A DNA stretch of 64,000 nucleotides from Bremia lactucae (Eukaryota; Oomycota; Peronosporomycetes; Peronosporales; Peronosporaceae): the NCBI RefSeq assembly GCF_004359215.1, contig NC_090628.1, positions 349,084 to 413,083 of the forward strand, written 5' to 3'. Under the pieces are notes generated by a model. The model was not told the origin of the DNA and did no database searches. It was given only the letters and a program-made list of their open reading frames with translations. Below are positions 10,176 to 20,591 of the stretch, piece after piece. Position 1 is the first letter of the stretch. Every line of letters begins with the position of its first letter. Position numbers and translations under genes: made by a program.

Positions 10176-10297
10176 GCCGCTAAGCTGGCAGCTGCACGGA
10201 TCAGTGTAGCGTCAGTAAGGTAAATGTTTCCGTAGACGCTTTTGCGTCTACTGCGGGGAACACGTCACCTCCTACTCCTATTGGAGGTGATTGGGGT

Positions 10298-10740
10298 ATG
10301 TCATCTGTTGATGACATTGCAGGTGACGGTGACAACTCACCTACTACACCAATTGTAGGTTACTGGACCAAGCCACCTGTATCGCCCGCCTCAGTATCTA
10401 CTGTTAAGACCACCGGATCACCTGGGGCCGAGTCCGTTAAACCTTTGGGTACTTACGTGACGATCAGAGACGGGATGACGAGGTTGTTCGAATCGTCGGA
10501 CCTCTATGGTGAGGAGTCATCATCTGATTACTCCGTGGGCGATGACCACTCTGGTGACGTTAGTATGCGTCGCCAGGAGCTAAGTGGTCGCGAAGGGAAG
10601 AGTGCCGCTGGTGGTGCTAGTTTGCAACACCAAAATAGGCGTGATTTTATGAATCACTCTCAGGGCCAAGTCAACGTTAACGTTAACATGAGCCTACAGG
10701 TTAGGGACCGCAATGCGTTGCGCTTCGCTTCTGAAATTTG
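10298..10740 (+). pseudogene. gag N-terminal fragment
   Basis: An ATG-initiated frame of about 148 codons. The product begins MSSVDDIAGDGDNSPTTPIV and is rich in Ser, Gly, Asp and Thr with no Cys, as in the N-terminal region of oomycete gypsy Gag. The mirror copy (23576-24064, minus) has a handful of replacements and the same abrupt end, after which a different element piece begins. Its strand is opposite to the pol on the left, so two elements or an internal inversion meet near 10200. Confidence 0.5.
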
Positions 10741-11020
10741 GCCTTGGCCACCCTCTTGGTCTAGTATGACAAACGATCTATATCATATTCCGTTTACGAC
10801 TCTTCCAGGCTTTACAAGCCTGGTGAGGATAAAACGGAATTTTTCATCGATGCCTTTTTTCGGCATCGGTGGAAAACTTGCAAACGGGCAAAGGATGTTT
10901 GCTCTTCCATTTGCGTCAGATATCCGTTTCTGTCGGGCCACCGCAACAGTGATGGAGTTATGTTCGAAACGGACCACTGCTTCTCTAGCCAACAGAAAAT
11001 CTCTGCTGAGACCGGTGTGA
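10741..11020 (-). pseudogene. Integrase C-terminal fragment
   Basis: The minus strand gives SRDFLLAREAVV, then a stretch ending RQKRISDANGRANIL. This matches the region just after the integrase core in element A (FLLARESV..RQKRNADKHGRANV) but is clearly a different copy. It is joined on the left to gag (+) and on the right to RT (+), so it is a recombined scrap. Confidence 0.6.
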
Positions 11021-11027
11021 GATTCGC

Positions 11028-11300
11028 ACCGAGATATTTGACGATGTACTCGTCCATTGCTGAGCCATGTATGGAAAGACGGACGTAAAATTTCAAAAAA
11101 CTCACGTTCGTCAGGTTCATAAACTAATGAGAAAGCATAAGTTGTACGCAAATCTTAAGAAGTGTATGTTCGCTGCAAGCGAAATACCACTTCGTGGGTG
11201 CTTCGCCAGTAATTACGGCGTGCGCCCTAATCCCGAAAAGATCAAGGCAATTGCGATTGACCCGCGCACAGACTTATTCGTCGCCATCTTGATTTTGGTC
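11028..11300 (+). pseudogene. RT palm fragment
   Basis: Plus-strand translation gives IFDDVLVHC, corresponding to the Y-F-D-D catalytic block, then a stop. It resumes with HVRQVHKLMRKHKLYANLKK and EIPLRGCFASNYGVRPNPEK, the block after the RT active site. It ends abruptly near 11300 in AT-rich sequence leading to a polypurine tract. Mirror copy at 23006-23300. Confidence 0.65.
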
Positions 11301-11436
11301 AAAATCAATCATGCAAATAAAATCGAAATTTTTGATTAAATCAATAATGCAAAAAAATAGGTATTTTGATTAAAGCGATGCAAACTACAGGGAAAGACAT
11401 AATAATCTTTCCTGTCATGCTATAGTGACTGTTGGT

Positions 11437-11451
11437 TAAGGGAGGAGGTGA
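11437..11451 (+). promoter_or_regulatory. Polypurine tract before LTR-F
   Basis: Reads aagggaggaggtga directly before TGTAACGGGATG. This marks the 3' end of a plus-oriented element whose interior is mostly deleted. The mirror site is at 22894-22910. Confidence 0.65.
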
Positions 11452-11715
11452 TGTAACGGGATGTCCCGTCACATCAGTGTTTTTTCTTATAAGAGAAATA
11501 ACAATAATTATAAGAGGAAATAAACAAAGAAGTACAAAATTATTATCTGTATTAATTTTTACTTAAATAGTTCCAATATTCCCAATTGTGGTATTATTGG
11601 TGCGATAAGACATAAGCTCTATTGATTTGTTGCTTTAAGTCTAATTCAACCCCGCCAATCGTTGCAAGACACGATTGCGCGGTGCGCAAGAAGGCGCCAC
11701 ATTTAGTTAGATATC
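11452..11715 (+). repeat. LTR-F (left)
   Basis: Starts TGTAACGGGATGTCCCGTCA just after a polypurine tract and is AT-rich, with the block ttgcaagacacgattgcgcg. The 3' end is not clear because the sequence runs into an arm-specific segment. Mirror copy at 22641-22893; a further partial copy near 38717-38925. Confidence 0.55.
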
Positions 11716-12091
11716 AATATAACAAGTTCCGTAGTCGATAGAAGATCTTTACGAAGAAAACAAAATATATCAATACCGTTTTACTTTTCCGCAAATCTTA
11801 TTATGTAGATTAGCTATGGTAGCTAAAGACCCTTACTTTCTTAGAACCCTTCCTCTGTACCCCTGTGTACGTAAAGTTTCGAGGCACCAAACCTTCCGTT
11901 ACCAGTGTAAGGTCAAGTGGTACTTATCAGTACTAGTGAAAGGCGCCCCGTTACAACATTCAGACCATCGCGTATCCCGTTTCTTCGTCTGGATTATCCG
12001 CCTTAAACGGTCCTCGACTGCCGTGGGTAGCTTTGGCTCCAACCTGCTTGCACTATAGGAGCGAAAGCCTTGCAGTTGGCCCAGCCCCCAG
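11716..12091. other. Arm-specific 375-bp segment
   Basis: The mirror arm joins the sequences on either side directly (at about 22635-22641), so this is an insertion here or a deletion there. Its minus strand has a short open frame (12129-11899) with Arg-rich sequence, but I cannot relate it to a known family. Confidence 0.5.
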
Positions 12092-13145
12092 CGTCTGCCC
12101 GTCCAGTGGCAAATAAGTTCCAGCGTCACCCCACGGCATCAATTAAGCTTGGGTCATTATAAAAATATTTTTAGTATCTCCTAAGATTTTGTGGTCAACC
12201 TCCGTTAAGAACACTCAAATAAAGTAATTAGACCCCGCACTGTATAGGCACACACCCTTTTTCGTATAGCCACACCCTACCCGTCTTTATCAAATAAAAA
12301 AGTCATATAAAATATTTTTCATTAGATCCCCTTTTGTTTTTTGGTACACAATCACTCCCTCCCCAAATTACAATAAGGAATCGCTATAGCCACACACCTT
12401 AATTATCTACATGTGAGTAGTGCAATGGGTGTGAATGCCCCTGAGCACATCAGAAATCGTGTTTTCGTGTGGCGATGTTATATGTACCGATTTTAACAGG
12501 TGAGAAAAAGCCAAGAGCGCAAATCGAGCACGAGGGAGAAATTGAGCTGGAATTAAGCGACAAGGGTCAGAGGTGCGCTCTTGCGCATGCAAATTTGTTA
12601 GTCTTTGTCGGTCCAGCTAATGATGAATTATATTCTACTTTACTTCTACAAACTTTGCGGAAGTGCATACTTACCTTTCGAATAGGCGAATCTTAACGGT
12701 CTTTTTTGTACCATCATGAGCGCAAGCAAGCCACAATTTCATTATGTTTCAGATTTCGACGGCTTTGCAATTACACAAATATTGAGAAGTCTTTTTGCAG
12801 GCCTTTTGAGCTACTGAAGCTGGGAAGGCCTGCAATAAGGTTTCTCAATATTAATTGTAATTATCAAAGGGTTGCTACCATTACGCTACTCCTTTTGGAC
12901 TTTGTACCCCCCCCAAATTACACTTGAAAATCGATATAGCCACATCCCTTAATTATTTATTTCTGTATTCATGAGGGTCTAACGACGACTCTAAAGGAAT
13001 AATTGTTAATTTTGCGATGTAGCGGAATGATAAAAATGTTTTATGCTGTGATTTATGTCTGTAGCATTCAATTAAAACAAAAGACGGGGAGGGAGGAAGT
13101 TTGATTATTCCGAAAAGTGTGTGGGGTCTGTACCGGTTCCCGATT
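12092..13145 (+). repeat. Repeat R (left arm)
   Basis: Non-coding, AT-rich. Contains two related blocks with the words aaattacaa..gaatcg..atagccacac, at about 12357-12415 and 12908-12965. A block cccgtctt..aaa..catttttcatt at about 12285-12330 recurs inverted at about 13030-13100. It is thus flanked by diverged inverted copies, suggesting a nonautonomous TIR element of roughly 0.85 kb. Other copies: 1-530, 21546-22640 (inverted), 33825-34085 (partial). Confidence 0.55.
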
Positions 13146-13245
13146 TTAAAGGTAGATAATATTTGGAGATAATTGCTTTAAGTAGTAATATTCGAAAAAG
13201 CTTATCCTTTGGTAGATATAGGCCATTATATCAACTAGCTGAGCA
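13146..13245 (+). repeat. LTR-A U3 fragment at inner edge of left arm
   Basis: Matches the U3 part of LTR-A (aaaggtagataatatttgg to ccattatatcaac). It mirrors 21465-21545. The inverted duplication ends here and single-copy sequence begins. Confidence 0.65.
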
Positions 13246-13903
13246 AGATACATCCTGTTCGCAGCCTAAGGTCCACAACCCTATACATGATGGGTCTTTA
13301 TTGGCCCGTTTGTCGTAGCCAGCACGAAAATTTGAGTTTTATAAAACAAGGATTACGCGGTGTCCTTTTTACAAAGGTTTTAATAAAAAAACGCCCATCA
13401 TCAAGACCGTCATCAATACAAAAGCTAAAAAAGATGCACTTCTTCATGATTTAGAATTGACTCGGACGACGATTGACAATGCGAGCTTCGCCACGAGTGG
13501 TAAGCAGTGGCACTACACAATCGTCCGCAGTGTGTTAAACACGATCTGCCGCTGAGTGTGCTACAGAAATTGCACGTTTGCCACAGAACAAACGTTCACT
13601 TTTTCGCCGATCGCATAGGAGAGGGATACTTTCGACATTGATGTCAAATCATTTAAGCTATTGACCATCATTTGAATCGCTTCGTAAAGCGTCACGCCAA
13701 TTCAGTGACGATTTCCATGTTCAAGTTCTCTAGCAACATCTGCAAGAATTACCGCAGTACCTTAGTTGTTGGGCAAATCATTGGAGCAATTAATTACAAA
13801 GGCTTGTAAATCACGGTACTAAGCGGTGAATACCTGCATGCAGACACGGACAGTTGAATGCTAGCAATTCAGTCTTCATAAAAAAAAATTCCAGAAAGTA
13901 AAC
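13246..13903. other. Start of gene island, no firm gene
   Basis: No transposon domain. A coding-looking stretch of about 50 codons on the plus strand, 13404-13554 (from TKAKKDALLHDLELTRTTID to a TGA), has no recognisable family. It could be a remnant exon of the decayed gene downstream. The rest shows nothing I can name. Confidence 0.3.
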
Positions 13904-15373
13904 ATGGATTTTAAAGACCTTTATGTCTTTGTTGGCCCACCCATGACTCGTGGACCCCCGCAAGTGTCTCCACTGCCTTCGCTTCCCTTCCATCCTCCGC
14001 CTTCTGCGGCACCAGTATCGTCACTTCCTCCAAAGCTGCCGCGCCCTCCTCTTAAGGCAATGAAGCAGCAAGAGCGCCTCAGGCCATATCATCGTCAGAA
14101 TCCAAATCAGCGCAGAAAAGGTTGTCGACCAAGGCGCGACATGCAAGCTTTCGGATGTTGTGAAGGGTGAGATGCAGATACTGAAGTCAGAAGTTGAGCT
14201 TAATTATCCAGTTGTTGAAACAAGATGTCATGGTGCGATTACAAAAGATATGTACACTCAAGCATCCTGGACTACCGTACTGGAATTGTGTCCTCACATT
14301 TTTAGCATCGACTTTATCTTGGGTGAATGAAATTACAACTGAAAACACGTTTTAATCAGCTCCGTAAAAATGAATTAACGGGCTATATTTTTAATTGAAA
14401 TTTGCCTACAACAGCGTTTATTATTTGAATCTTGCAAGCGTTAACAAACACCTGCTTTGGGTAAAATTCTCAGCTGGCAGAAGAATTAGCAAGGGAACAA
14501 CTCCTAAAGTCTACGGATGAGTCCTTTTTAATTGGGCTAATAAGTCAAATACACATTCCCGAAGACGGTGGCGACTTATTTATGACTGTGGATGGCTCTC
14601 GACAATCGCGATTCTTTTCGCCGTCACCTCGATAGTACGTTATTAGCTATGAACTGATCACCGCGATAGAACTCGAGCATATGCTCATAGGGGCAAACTC
14701 ACGTTGTTGCAACTAACGTGACCTTAAATGCAGTTGCGAAACCACTTCAACTGGCAACAGAAAGATCCGTGTTAGGTCTTGGCAGTTTTACGCGTTGAGA
14801 GTCCAACGGGCACTTCGTTAGATAACTCTGCGGGAGACTTATCATGCAAAATCGACGCTAGATACCCCCAACAAAATTCCAAACTGATGTAGGCCATGGT
14901 AAGACTGGTGCGTCAGCTGGAATATCTGCAAGTATTGAAACGACATTGATAGCAATACCGGGTGCAGAAGAAGACCCATGCTGAAACGTATAAACAAATG
15001 CTTGCAAACCTCTTCTCCAGTTTAGCATTTGTCGAAACCAAGCAGCGCTATAAGTTTTAGCTGATACTGCAAGCTGTGGACAAAAATAAGAGGGGGGGAA
15101 GGATTGCAGCCGAGGTGCTGACCAAGATTGAAAGCAGACAGCGCAGTAGAAAGAGGGATTCGGGCTCCGGCGCAAATTCACCCATGTGGTCCGTCTGCTT
15201 TTGCCAACCTAGTGGCTCCAAGTAGGCTTTCTACACTGAGTACAGTAATCCTCAGACATTTAGATTGCAATAAGCTATTACAGGAACTCCCCTTCGTCGG
15301 AATAGCATCATTTATTGCGGCCGTATCGTATTTTTGTTACATCAAATCTTACAAAGCGAGAAAACAAGCATAA
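13904..15373 (+). pseudogene. Decayed multi-part gene, possible tail-anchored protein
   Basis: A chain of plus-strand coding-like blocks in changing frames. 13904-14170 starts at an ATG and is Pro-rich (PLPSLPFHPPPS). About 14110-14330 contains LSDVVKGEMQILKSEVE. About 14475-14630 begins after an acceptor-like ttctcag and holds EELAREQLLKSTDESFLIG. About 14692-14860 follows another acceptor-like catag. 14870-15050 and 15070-15220 hold LTKIESRQRSRKRDSG. The last block, 15284-15373, is a hydrophobic stretch (FVGIASFIAAVSYFCYI) and a basic tail KSYKARKQA, like a C-terminal membrane anchor. Some frame changes may be short introns, but at least two (near 14796 and 14866) look like true frameshifts. 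Family not recognised. Confidence 0.4.
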
Positions 15374-16261
15374 AAGGAAATAATATTATTGATATTATCT
15401 TATAATTACATCATTGCTCAAAAAATATAATAACTGCATGTTTCTTTTCTTAGTGCTAACGGTCATCCTGCTAATGTGAATGCCCTCAACTTTGTACAAT
15501 GCGCTTTATTTAAGAAGACAAAGAAGAAAACCCTTCATTTGACATCGCGCGCCTCGACACTGCTGCCACGCGGCTCATCCTTCGTCTCCCGCAACGCTCG
15601 ATTTTTCAGACCAGCTGTTTTAGTATTCAAAGCAATTTTCAGATCCAAATATGACAATCAATTGTGCGTCAGCACGCACAGAAGACCGCTGTAAGCCTGC
15701 AATGTTTAGTACAAGCTTTCCTTTTGAGAGTCTTGATCTGAGTCCAATCGCCAAAATGTAGTGGAAAGGCTGGTCGGGAGTTATTCTTCGTTTAATTTTA
15801 TAGATTTTCATATGGAAAGACTTGTCACACCTAAATTTACTGTATTGTCAGATTCAAAGGCTTTTGATGCATGTTTTGTGCAAGAAACTCGGCGGATAAA
15901 ACTGCCCCAGGCAGAATAATAATAGGATAGTTTCTTGGCATAGAGCAAGCTTCTTTTAAACGACATCATGAGATAAGATTCCCTTTAGAAAATTTAGCTG
16001 AAGCTCTTTAATAGATCTATTTTTTATTCGCGAGGATCGGCGCTCTTTGTAAGCAAAAAAATTGCAGTCACTAGATCCAGGGACAGTTCGAACAGACGAG
16101 ACGATGGACTGCTCCTCCGCACAGTACCGTTGCTGGAAGGCGCAACAGGTCTTCGACGCACCTGCGTTTGAAAAAATCGCCACGCGCTTATCCGGACCAA
16201 GCCATCGGTGGCTTAGTGCCATGACATTTCTTAATCTGCGAACCCGAGTGCCCTGCCTATA
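15374..16261. other. Intergenic region upstream of the zinc-motif gene
   Basis: Mostly AT-rich with no firm gene. 15453-15490 (gctaacggtcatcctgctaa) resembles a piece of LTR-B and may be an old solo relic. A plus-strand open frame of 66 codons (ATG about 16062) ends in a TAA that overlaps the ATG of the next gene (TAATG at 16260-16264). It may be a 5'-UTR ORF or chance. No clear oomycete initiator motif was found. Confidence 0.35.
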
Positions 16262-16981
16262 ATGGCCATCTCTACGACGTTCTCGAGCGGTGAGATACTG
16301 TCCTCGCTCGCTCGCCATTCTTACGTTATCCCGGCCACTGGCATGCCGCAATCCATGCCGCCACGTATGAACCACATGCCCATTTCCTCTGCCCACGTAA
16401 TGGCCAACGCTCATCAAAAGCGCTCGCCATTCCTCTGCGGATATCCCAGTAAAAAGTGCTGGAGCTGGCGCGTGGAGAAAAGAAATGGGGAACTGCATAA
16501 ATTTTGCGAATATCATCGCCAAAAGGCCAATACAAATCAGCGCCGTATGGAGCAGCGCCGGAAGAACGGCCACGCCGCTCCGACGCGCGCTAAGGGGAGT
16601 GGTGGCTCGCGCCGATCGCACAAGGTTATGGGCGATGTCAAGCAAGAAGTAATCATCAAGGCTGACCACTCTGCCGCCATTCCTAAATCAATCACGCATC
16701 CTAAAGCCGTGGATATCTCGCCCACAATCGACAAGTCAAGTAGCCCGCGCGGCATCGACTGCTTTGGAAATAACAGCGCTGTTATAGATGATGCTGCTGT
16801 GTACTCTTGGATGGACGCCGAGCTTGACATCGGGATCGGTATTGACGTTGCCGTGGACCATTTGATGATTGGAACACCTGTGTTCGACATGGAGCCGTCG
16901 GACAAGCCCGTAGACTTGTTTGAGGAAGATCTCTATTTCCTTGAGCACTTTATCAATGAGATTTCCAATAGTACCGTGTGA
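16262..16981 (+). CDS. Nuclear-type protein with WRC-like Cys/His motif
   Basis: An intron-free ORF of 239 codons. Residues 59-85 hold C59, C66, C82 and H85 in the pattern C-x6-C-x15-C-x2-H, ending FCEYHRQKAN, and residues 86-101 are strongly basic (NQRRMEQRRK). This resembles the zinc-binding WRC type of motif of plant regulators and, from general familiarity, small oomycete proteins with a C-E-F/Y-H-R signature. The tail (218-239) is acidic and aromatic (LFEEDLYFLEHFINE), as activation-type regions often are. No signal peptide or membrane segment. I infer a nuclear DNA- or protein-binding role; the target is unknown. The ATG has a purine at -3. It is transcribed toward the GH5 gene. Confidence 0.75.
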   Translation: MAISTTFSSGEILSSLARHSYVIPATGMPQSMPPRMNHMPISSAHVMANAHQKRSPFLCGYPSKKCWSWRVEKRNGELHKFCEYHRQKANTNQRRMEQRRKNGHAAPTRAKGSGGSRRSHKVMGDVKQEVIIKADHSAAIPKSITHPKAVDISPTIDKSSSPRGIDCFGNNSAVIDDAAVYSWMDAELDIGIGIDVAVDHLMIGTPVFDMEPSDKPVDLFEEDLYFLEHFINEISNSTV

Positions 16982-17793
16982 TGTGTCGCCCTGGGGGATG
17001 GATCCACGGCCAATTCAGTGGACTAATTTAAGTAAGCGCCTGATGCTGACATCTTTTGGCGCACGCCTTGCATGTAAATTTCACATGAGAAAGAAGTCGA
17101 GAGTAGAAATAAAGCTATAATGCATCAAGTAGTATGCACATATTTAAGATAATGTAAGCAAACGAACGAAATAAAAGTTGCTTAGTGATGTTTAATTTAG
17201 TGTGCATCACAAAAGTCATGCCTAAGCTTTAAGTGTTCTTGGGCACAGAGTGACGAACATTCTTTTCGCTCGTGACTTCAAAAATGCCGCGGAGTCGATA
17301 AGGAAGCCAAGTAACCTTCGCTAGATCGTGCCTTTATGCTTTAAACGCATTGATGTTACCAAGCAAACTCTTAAACAAATTATTAAGGATTAATCGGCTC
17401 GGCAATGTTTTTCTACTTCGCTTTGCCGGCCTATAAATTATCATTGGTGCACACTCCTGACTCGAAGTTATCCATTGGACTACCAGAATTTTTGAATTTG
17501 TCTAGCGTTTACTGCGTCAACACTTGTGCTTGGTCTCTGCGTTGTATATAAAGTGCTCATGACGTTTTGAAACCATCCATGCCAGTAAAATGTCCAAAGG
17601 GTTCAGTTGTACAAGGGACACCACGCAGAAGTCGTAATGTAAATTCTAGTTTATCCCGAGTGAATAACCTGTGCTTGACTGCTAGTTATTTTAGATTTCA
17701 AAAAAAGAAAGGTGGGAAAGTTGTACGTAACTTAACTTGAATATTTTGTACATACAGCAGTGAAAAAATGCACATGTAGTAACGCCAATATTT
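16982..17793. other. Convergent intergenic region
   Basis: Lies between the 3' ends of the zinc-motif gene and the GH5 gene. It contains aataaag-like words near 17107 that could serve polyadenylation. Nothing coding or transposon-like was seen. Confidence 0.5.
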
Positions 17794-18918
17794 TCAGTAT
17801 GCTGGCGGCACAGGCGTCCCAACAAAGGGCGATAACAACTGAATGATATTAACGTTCGGCGTGTGCCAATCTGCACTCAATAAACCGTCCGTGTCACTTC
17901 CGTTTGGATTAACACACCAAAAAATTAACCCACTGACGCCAATTTGCTGTACGTACTCAACGAATTGCTTTTGCCAACTCCAATCTCTTTGATTTTCGAA
18001 GCGGCCTCCCCACTCGCCAATAACAAGTGGAATCTCTGACTGGCGCGTAAGATATCCAAAGTGTATATCCCATACGCGAGGTAGATTCGATGGAAAATCC
18101 GCAGCATCAAAGTACGGTTGATACGATACTGCAGGCCCATAAGTATGCGGACAATATACTAGTCTATTTTCCACACACAGCTTCACCGGATCGTGACCAG
18201 CAGCTTGTAAATTTTCCCCCCAGAAGCAGGGGAGCTCATGATCCGCATCATAACTTGTCGTCTGAACTCCTTCTACGAAAATTAGCCAGTGAGAACACAT
18301 TTCCAATACCTTGTCCGCTAACCTCATTGCAGCAAGATTCCAGTCTGTCTTAATATCCCCTGAACCCCACGTCGCTTTTCCATGCGGCTCGTTGTTTAAA
18401 TCTGATCCTATCACATTCCATTGCTTTGCATATCTAAATGCCAGCGATGTCCACATTTTCGCCACTACAATTTCGGAGCAACCCTGCGCATCGTCGTACC
18501 ACAATGGGGTGATTGCTCCAGCAGGATGCATCACGTGAGCGTCCAGCAGCACCAGCAAATCGTGATGCTCGAGCTTTTGCACCACGTAGTCCAGCACGTC
18601 CAAGTAGCGCAGGTCTCGCCCTTCAAAAGCCTTAAGCAATTCAATTTCGTTGCCAATCTTGTAGCGATCAACCTTTATATTGTTAACAACGGCTGACACT
18701 GCCAATGGTACGCGGACAAGGTTAAAGCCGTTTGTTCGGAGCAGTTGCGCTACTTTGGCCAGGGTCGTCGAATCGTGACCACCCCATAGCCCGTGAGGCA
18801 CACAGATGTCACTTTCCATGCCAAAATAACTTGCACCTTTTAGAAAGAAAGGCTTGTTATTGAGCCATATGCTCCCTCGGGCGGCCTCAAAGCATAACGG
18901 CATACGCCGTGATGTCAT
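17794..18918 (-). CDS. Glycoside hydrolase family 5 (endoglucanase-like)
   Basis: A 374-residue intron-free ORF starting MTSRRMP. The GH5 (beta/alpha)8 signature residues are all in order: R69 in LVRVP, H128 in LLDAHVM, acid/base E177 in SDLNNEPHG, H258 and Y260 in CPHTYGP, nucleophile E302 in VIGEWGG, and W334 in LIFWCV. The family cleaves beta-1,4-linked glucans or related polysaccharides by a retaining mechanism; the exact substrate cannot be told from sequence here. There is no N-terminal hydrophobic signal, unlike secreted wall-degrading members, so it may act inside the cell, leave by another route, or lack an upstream exon. It is divergent from DBP5 with 173 bp between starts. It looks intact. 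Confidence 0.9.
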   Translation of the reverse strand: MTSRRMPLCFEAARGSIWLNNKPFFLKGASYFGMESDICVPHGLWGGHDSTTLAKVAQLLRTNGFNLVRVPLAVSAVVNNIKVDRYKIGNEIELLKAFEGRDLRYLDVLDYVVQKLEHHDLLVLLDAHVMHPAGAITPLWYDDAQGCSEIVVAKMWTSLAFRYAKQWNVIGSDLNNEPHGKATWGSGDIKTDWNLAAMRLADKVLEMCSHWLIFVEGVQTTSYDADHELPCFWGENLQAAGHDPVKLCVENRLVYCPHTYGPAVSYQPYFDAADFPSNLPRVWDIHFGYLTRQSEIPLVIGEWGGRFENQRDWSWQKQFVEYVQQIGVSGLIFWCVNPNGSDTDGLLSADWHTPNVNIIQLLSPFVGTPVPPAY

Positions 18919-19091
18919 TAATTCGGTATCGTCAGAAGTCGTGATCTTTTAAAAACGATGTTAAATAACAAAAATACTTTTACAAAGCGCATTAACGTAT
19001 TAACAAAGTTTAAAGATGCGTAGAACCTCTGCAAAAGCATCTCTTTTTAAGATATTCGAAAAGCTATTGGCTGTTATAAAACAGATTACTT
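18919..19091. promoter_or_regulatory. Shared GH5/DBP5 divergent promoter region
   Basis: Only 173 bp separate the two start codons, so both core promoters must lie here or inside the neighbouring 5' UTRs. The region is AT-rich. A CCAAT-box core is present on the minus strand (attgg at about 19064-19068). No canonical oomycete initiator could be picked with confidence. Confidence 0.6.
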
Positions 19092-20591
19092 ATGGAGGCT
19101 GTAGCCACGACGACGGCGATGCCTGCAGCTGAAGAAGAGGTCGTGAATGAGACCGTAGAGGAGGTCACGCAGTCTCTCGAAGATATTTTGGCATTAGGCC
19201 AGGGTCTGGACGATGAGGACTACAAGGCCGAGCTCGAAGTGCTGCAGAACGATCCGAACTCCAATCTTTACTCGGCTGTCACCTTTGAGGAGCTAAATCT
19301 GTGCGTTCTTGACTACTTGTCGTGTCTTTCAATTAGCAAGCTTCTAATGAGAGAGATGTTTACAGACCAGAGCAGCTTCTAAAGGGCGTTTACAATATGA
19401 AATTTGCCAAACCGTCAAAGATTCAATCAGTAGCGCTCCCACTCATTCTCGCCAAGTAGGTGCACATCCACATTTGATGACAAATTTTATCACATGTGCA
19501 TATTGACTGAGAATTGTTGCTGTGTCAAAAGTCCGCCAGAAAATCTAATTGGCCAGGCGCAGAGCGGCAGTGGCAAGACGGCCACTTTTGCACTCGGGAT
19601 GTTGTATCGCGTAGACGTGAGTTTAAAGGCTCCACAGGCTGTTTGCGTGGGCCCCACCCGTGAGTTAGTGCGTCAAATTATGGCTGTGGTTAACGCGATG
19701 GGTAAATTTATTGGCGTGGACACATTCCTGGCCATCCCTGGCAACGACCTCGCTCGTGGGGAGACTTTAAAAGCTCAGGTTATTGTGGGTACCCCCGGCA
19801 AGGTCGAGGGTATGATTAAGAAGAAGCAGCTGGAGACTCGTGATGTCAAAATATTTGTGCTGGATGAAGCCGACGTGATGGTTGCTGAAGACGGCATGCG
19901 CGAGCGCTCCGTGGCAATCAAGCGATTTATTAAGAATCGCGCATGTCAGTACCTGCTCTTTTCAGCCACATATGCGGACGAGGTGCGCGACTTTGCGCAA
20001 AAGATGGTGCCGGACCATAATATTATCACGGTCAAGAAGGAAAAACTCACTTTAGACGGTATCAAGCAGTTCTGGATCGATTGCAAGTCCCACGGTAACA
20101 AATTTCAGGTGCTGTCAGACATCTTTGCCATCTTGAGCATTGGCAAATGTGTCATTTTCGTACAACAGCGCGAAACGGCAAAAGAGTTAACACACAGTAT
20201 GCGTACCAATGGCCATTCCGTTGGTATCTTGCATGGCGCTGACATGGCCAAGGAAGTGCGTGATCAAGTGATTGACGAGTTTCGAGCTGGTACAACCAAC
20301 GTGCTGATCACCACAAACGTGCTTGCCCGTGGTATTGACGTAGCAGGTGTGTCACTGGTGGTTAATTTCGACATTCCATTGACTCGGGACCGTCGCCCCG
20401 ATCCAGAGACGTACCTGCACCGTATCGGTCGAACGGGCCGTTTTGGTCGCAAGGGTTGTGCGATTAACTTTGTCCATGACGACAAGAGCAAGCAGGATCT
20501 TGCTGAGATTGAAGAATACTATGCACGCCCGATTACGCAGGCACCTTCAGATGACATTGAAGAACTTGAGAAATTGCTAGCATGGGAGTAA
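19092..20591 (+). CDS. DBP5: DEAD-box RNA helicase Dbp5/DDX19
   Basis: Three exons: 19092-19300, 19366-19455 and 19532-20591. The introns are 65 bp (gtgcgt..tacag) and 76 bp (gtaggt..aaaag). The spliced product is 452 residues. The Q-motif is in FAKPSKIQ (83-90), Walker A AQSGSGKT (109-116), PTREL in motif Ia, motif II DEAD (211-214), SAT (244-246) and motif VI HRIGRTGR (396-403). FAKPSKIQ, the PPENLIGQ loop and VLDEADVM are typical of Dbp5/DDX19. This helicase remodels mRNPs at the nuclear pore with Gle1 and inositol hexaphosphate to release export factors. The acidic N-terminus also fits. No damage seen; it is the best-supported gene in the window. Confidence 0.94.

Larger units (their letters stand above)
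4440..13245 (+). repeat. Left arm of large inverted duplication
   Basis: Read outward from 13245, this block matches the reverse complement of 21465-38405: LTR-A fragment, R, LTR-F, inverted partial element, element A pol, antisense ORF, LTR-A, a non-TE spacer, LTR-B, then the start of gag. Identity by eye is high in the pol region (a few changes per 70 codons) and lower in the 5142-5840 spacer. Differences include a roughly 375-bp segment only in this arm (11716-12091) and the 7.4-kb interruption of the other arm. Confidence 0.85.

Noticed and set aside
12407..12592. 61-codon frame in repeat R kept open in both arms (also 22106-22291)
   Set aside because: Arms are duplicates, so shared openness is no evidence of selection. 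The copies at 1-530 and 33825-34085 do not keep it.
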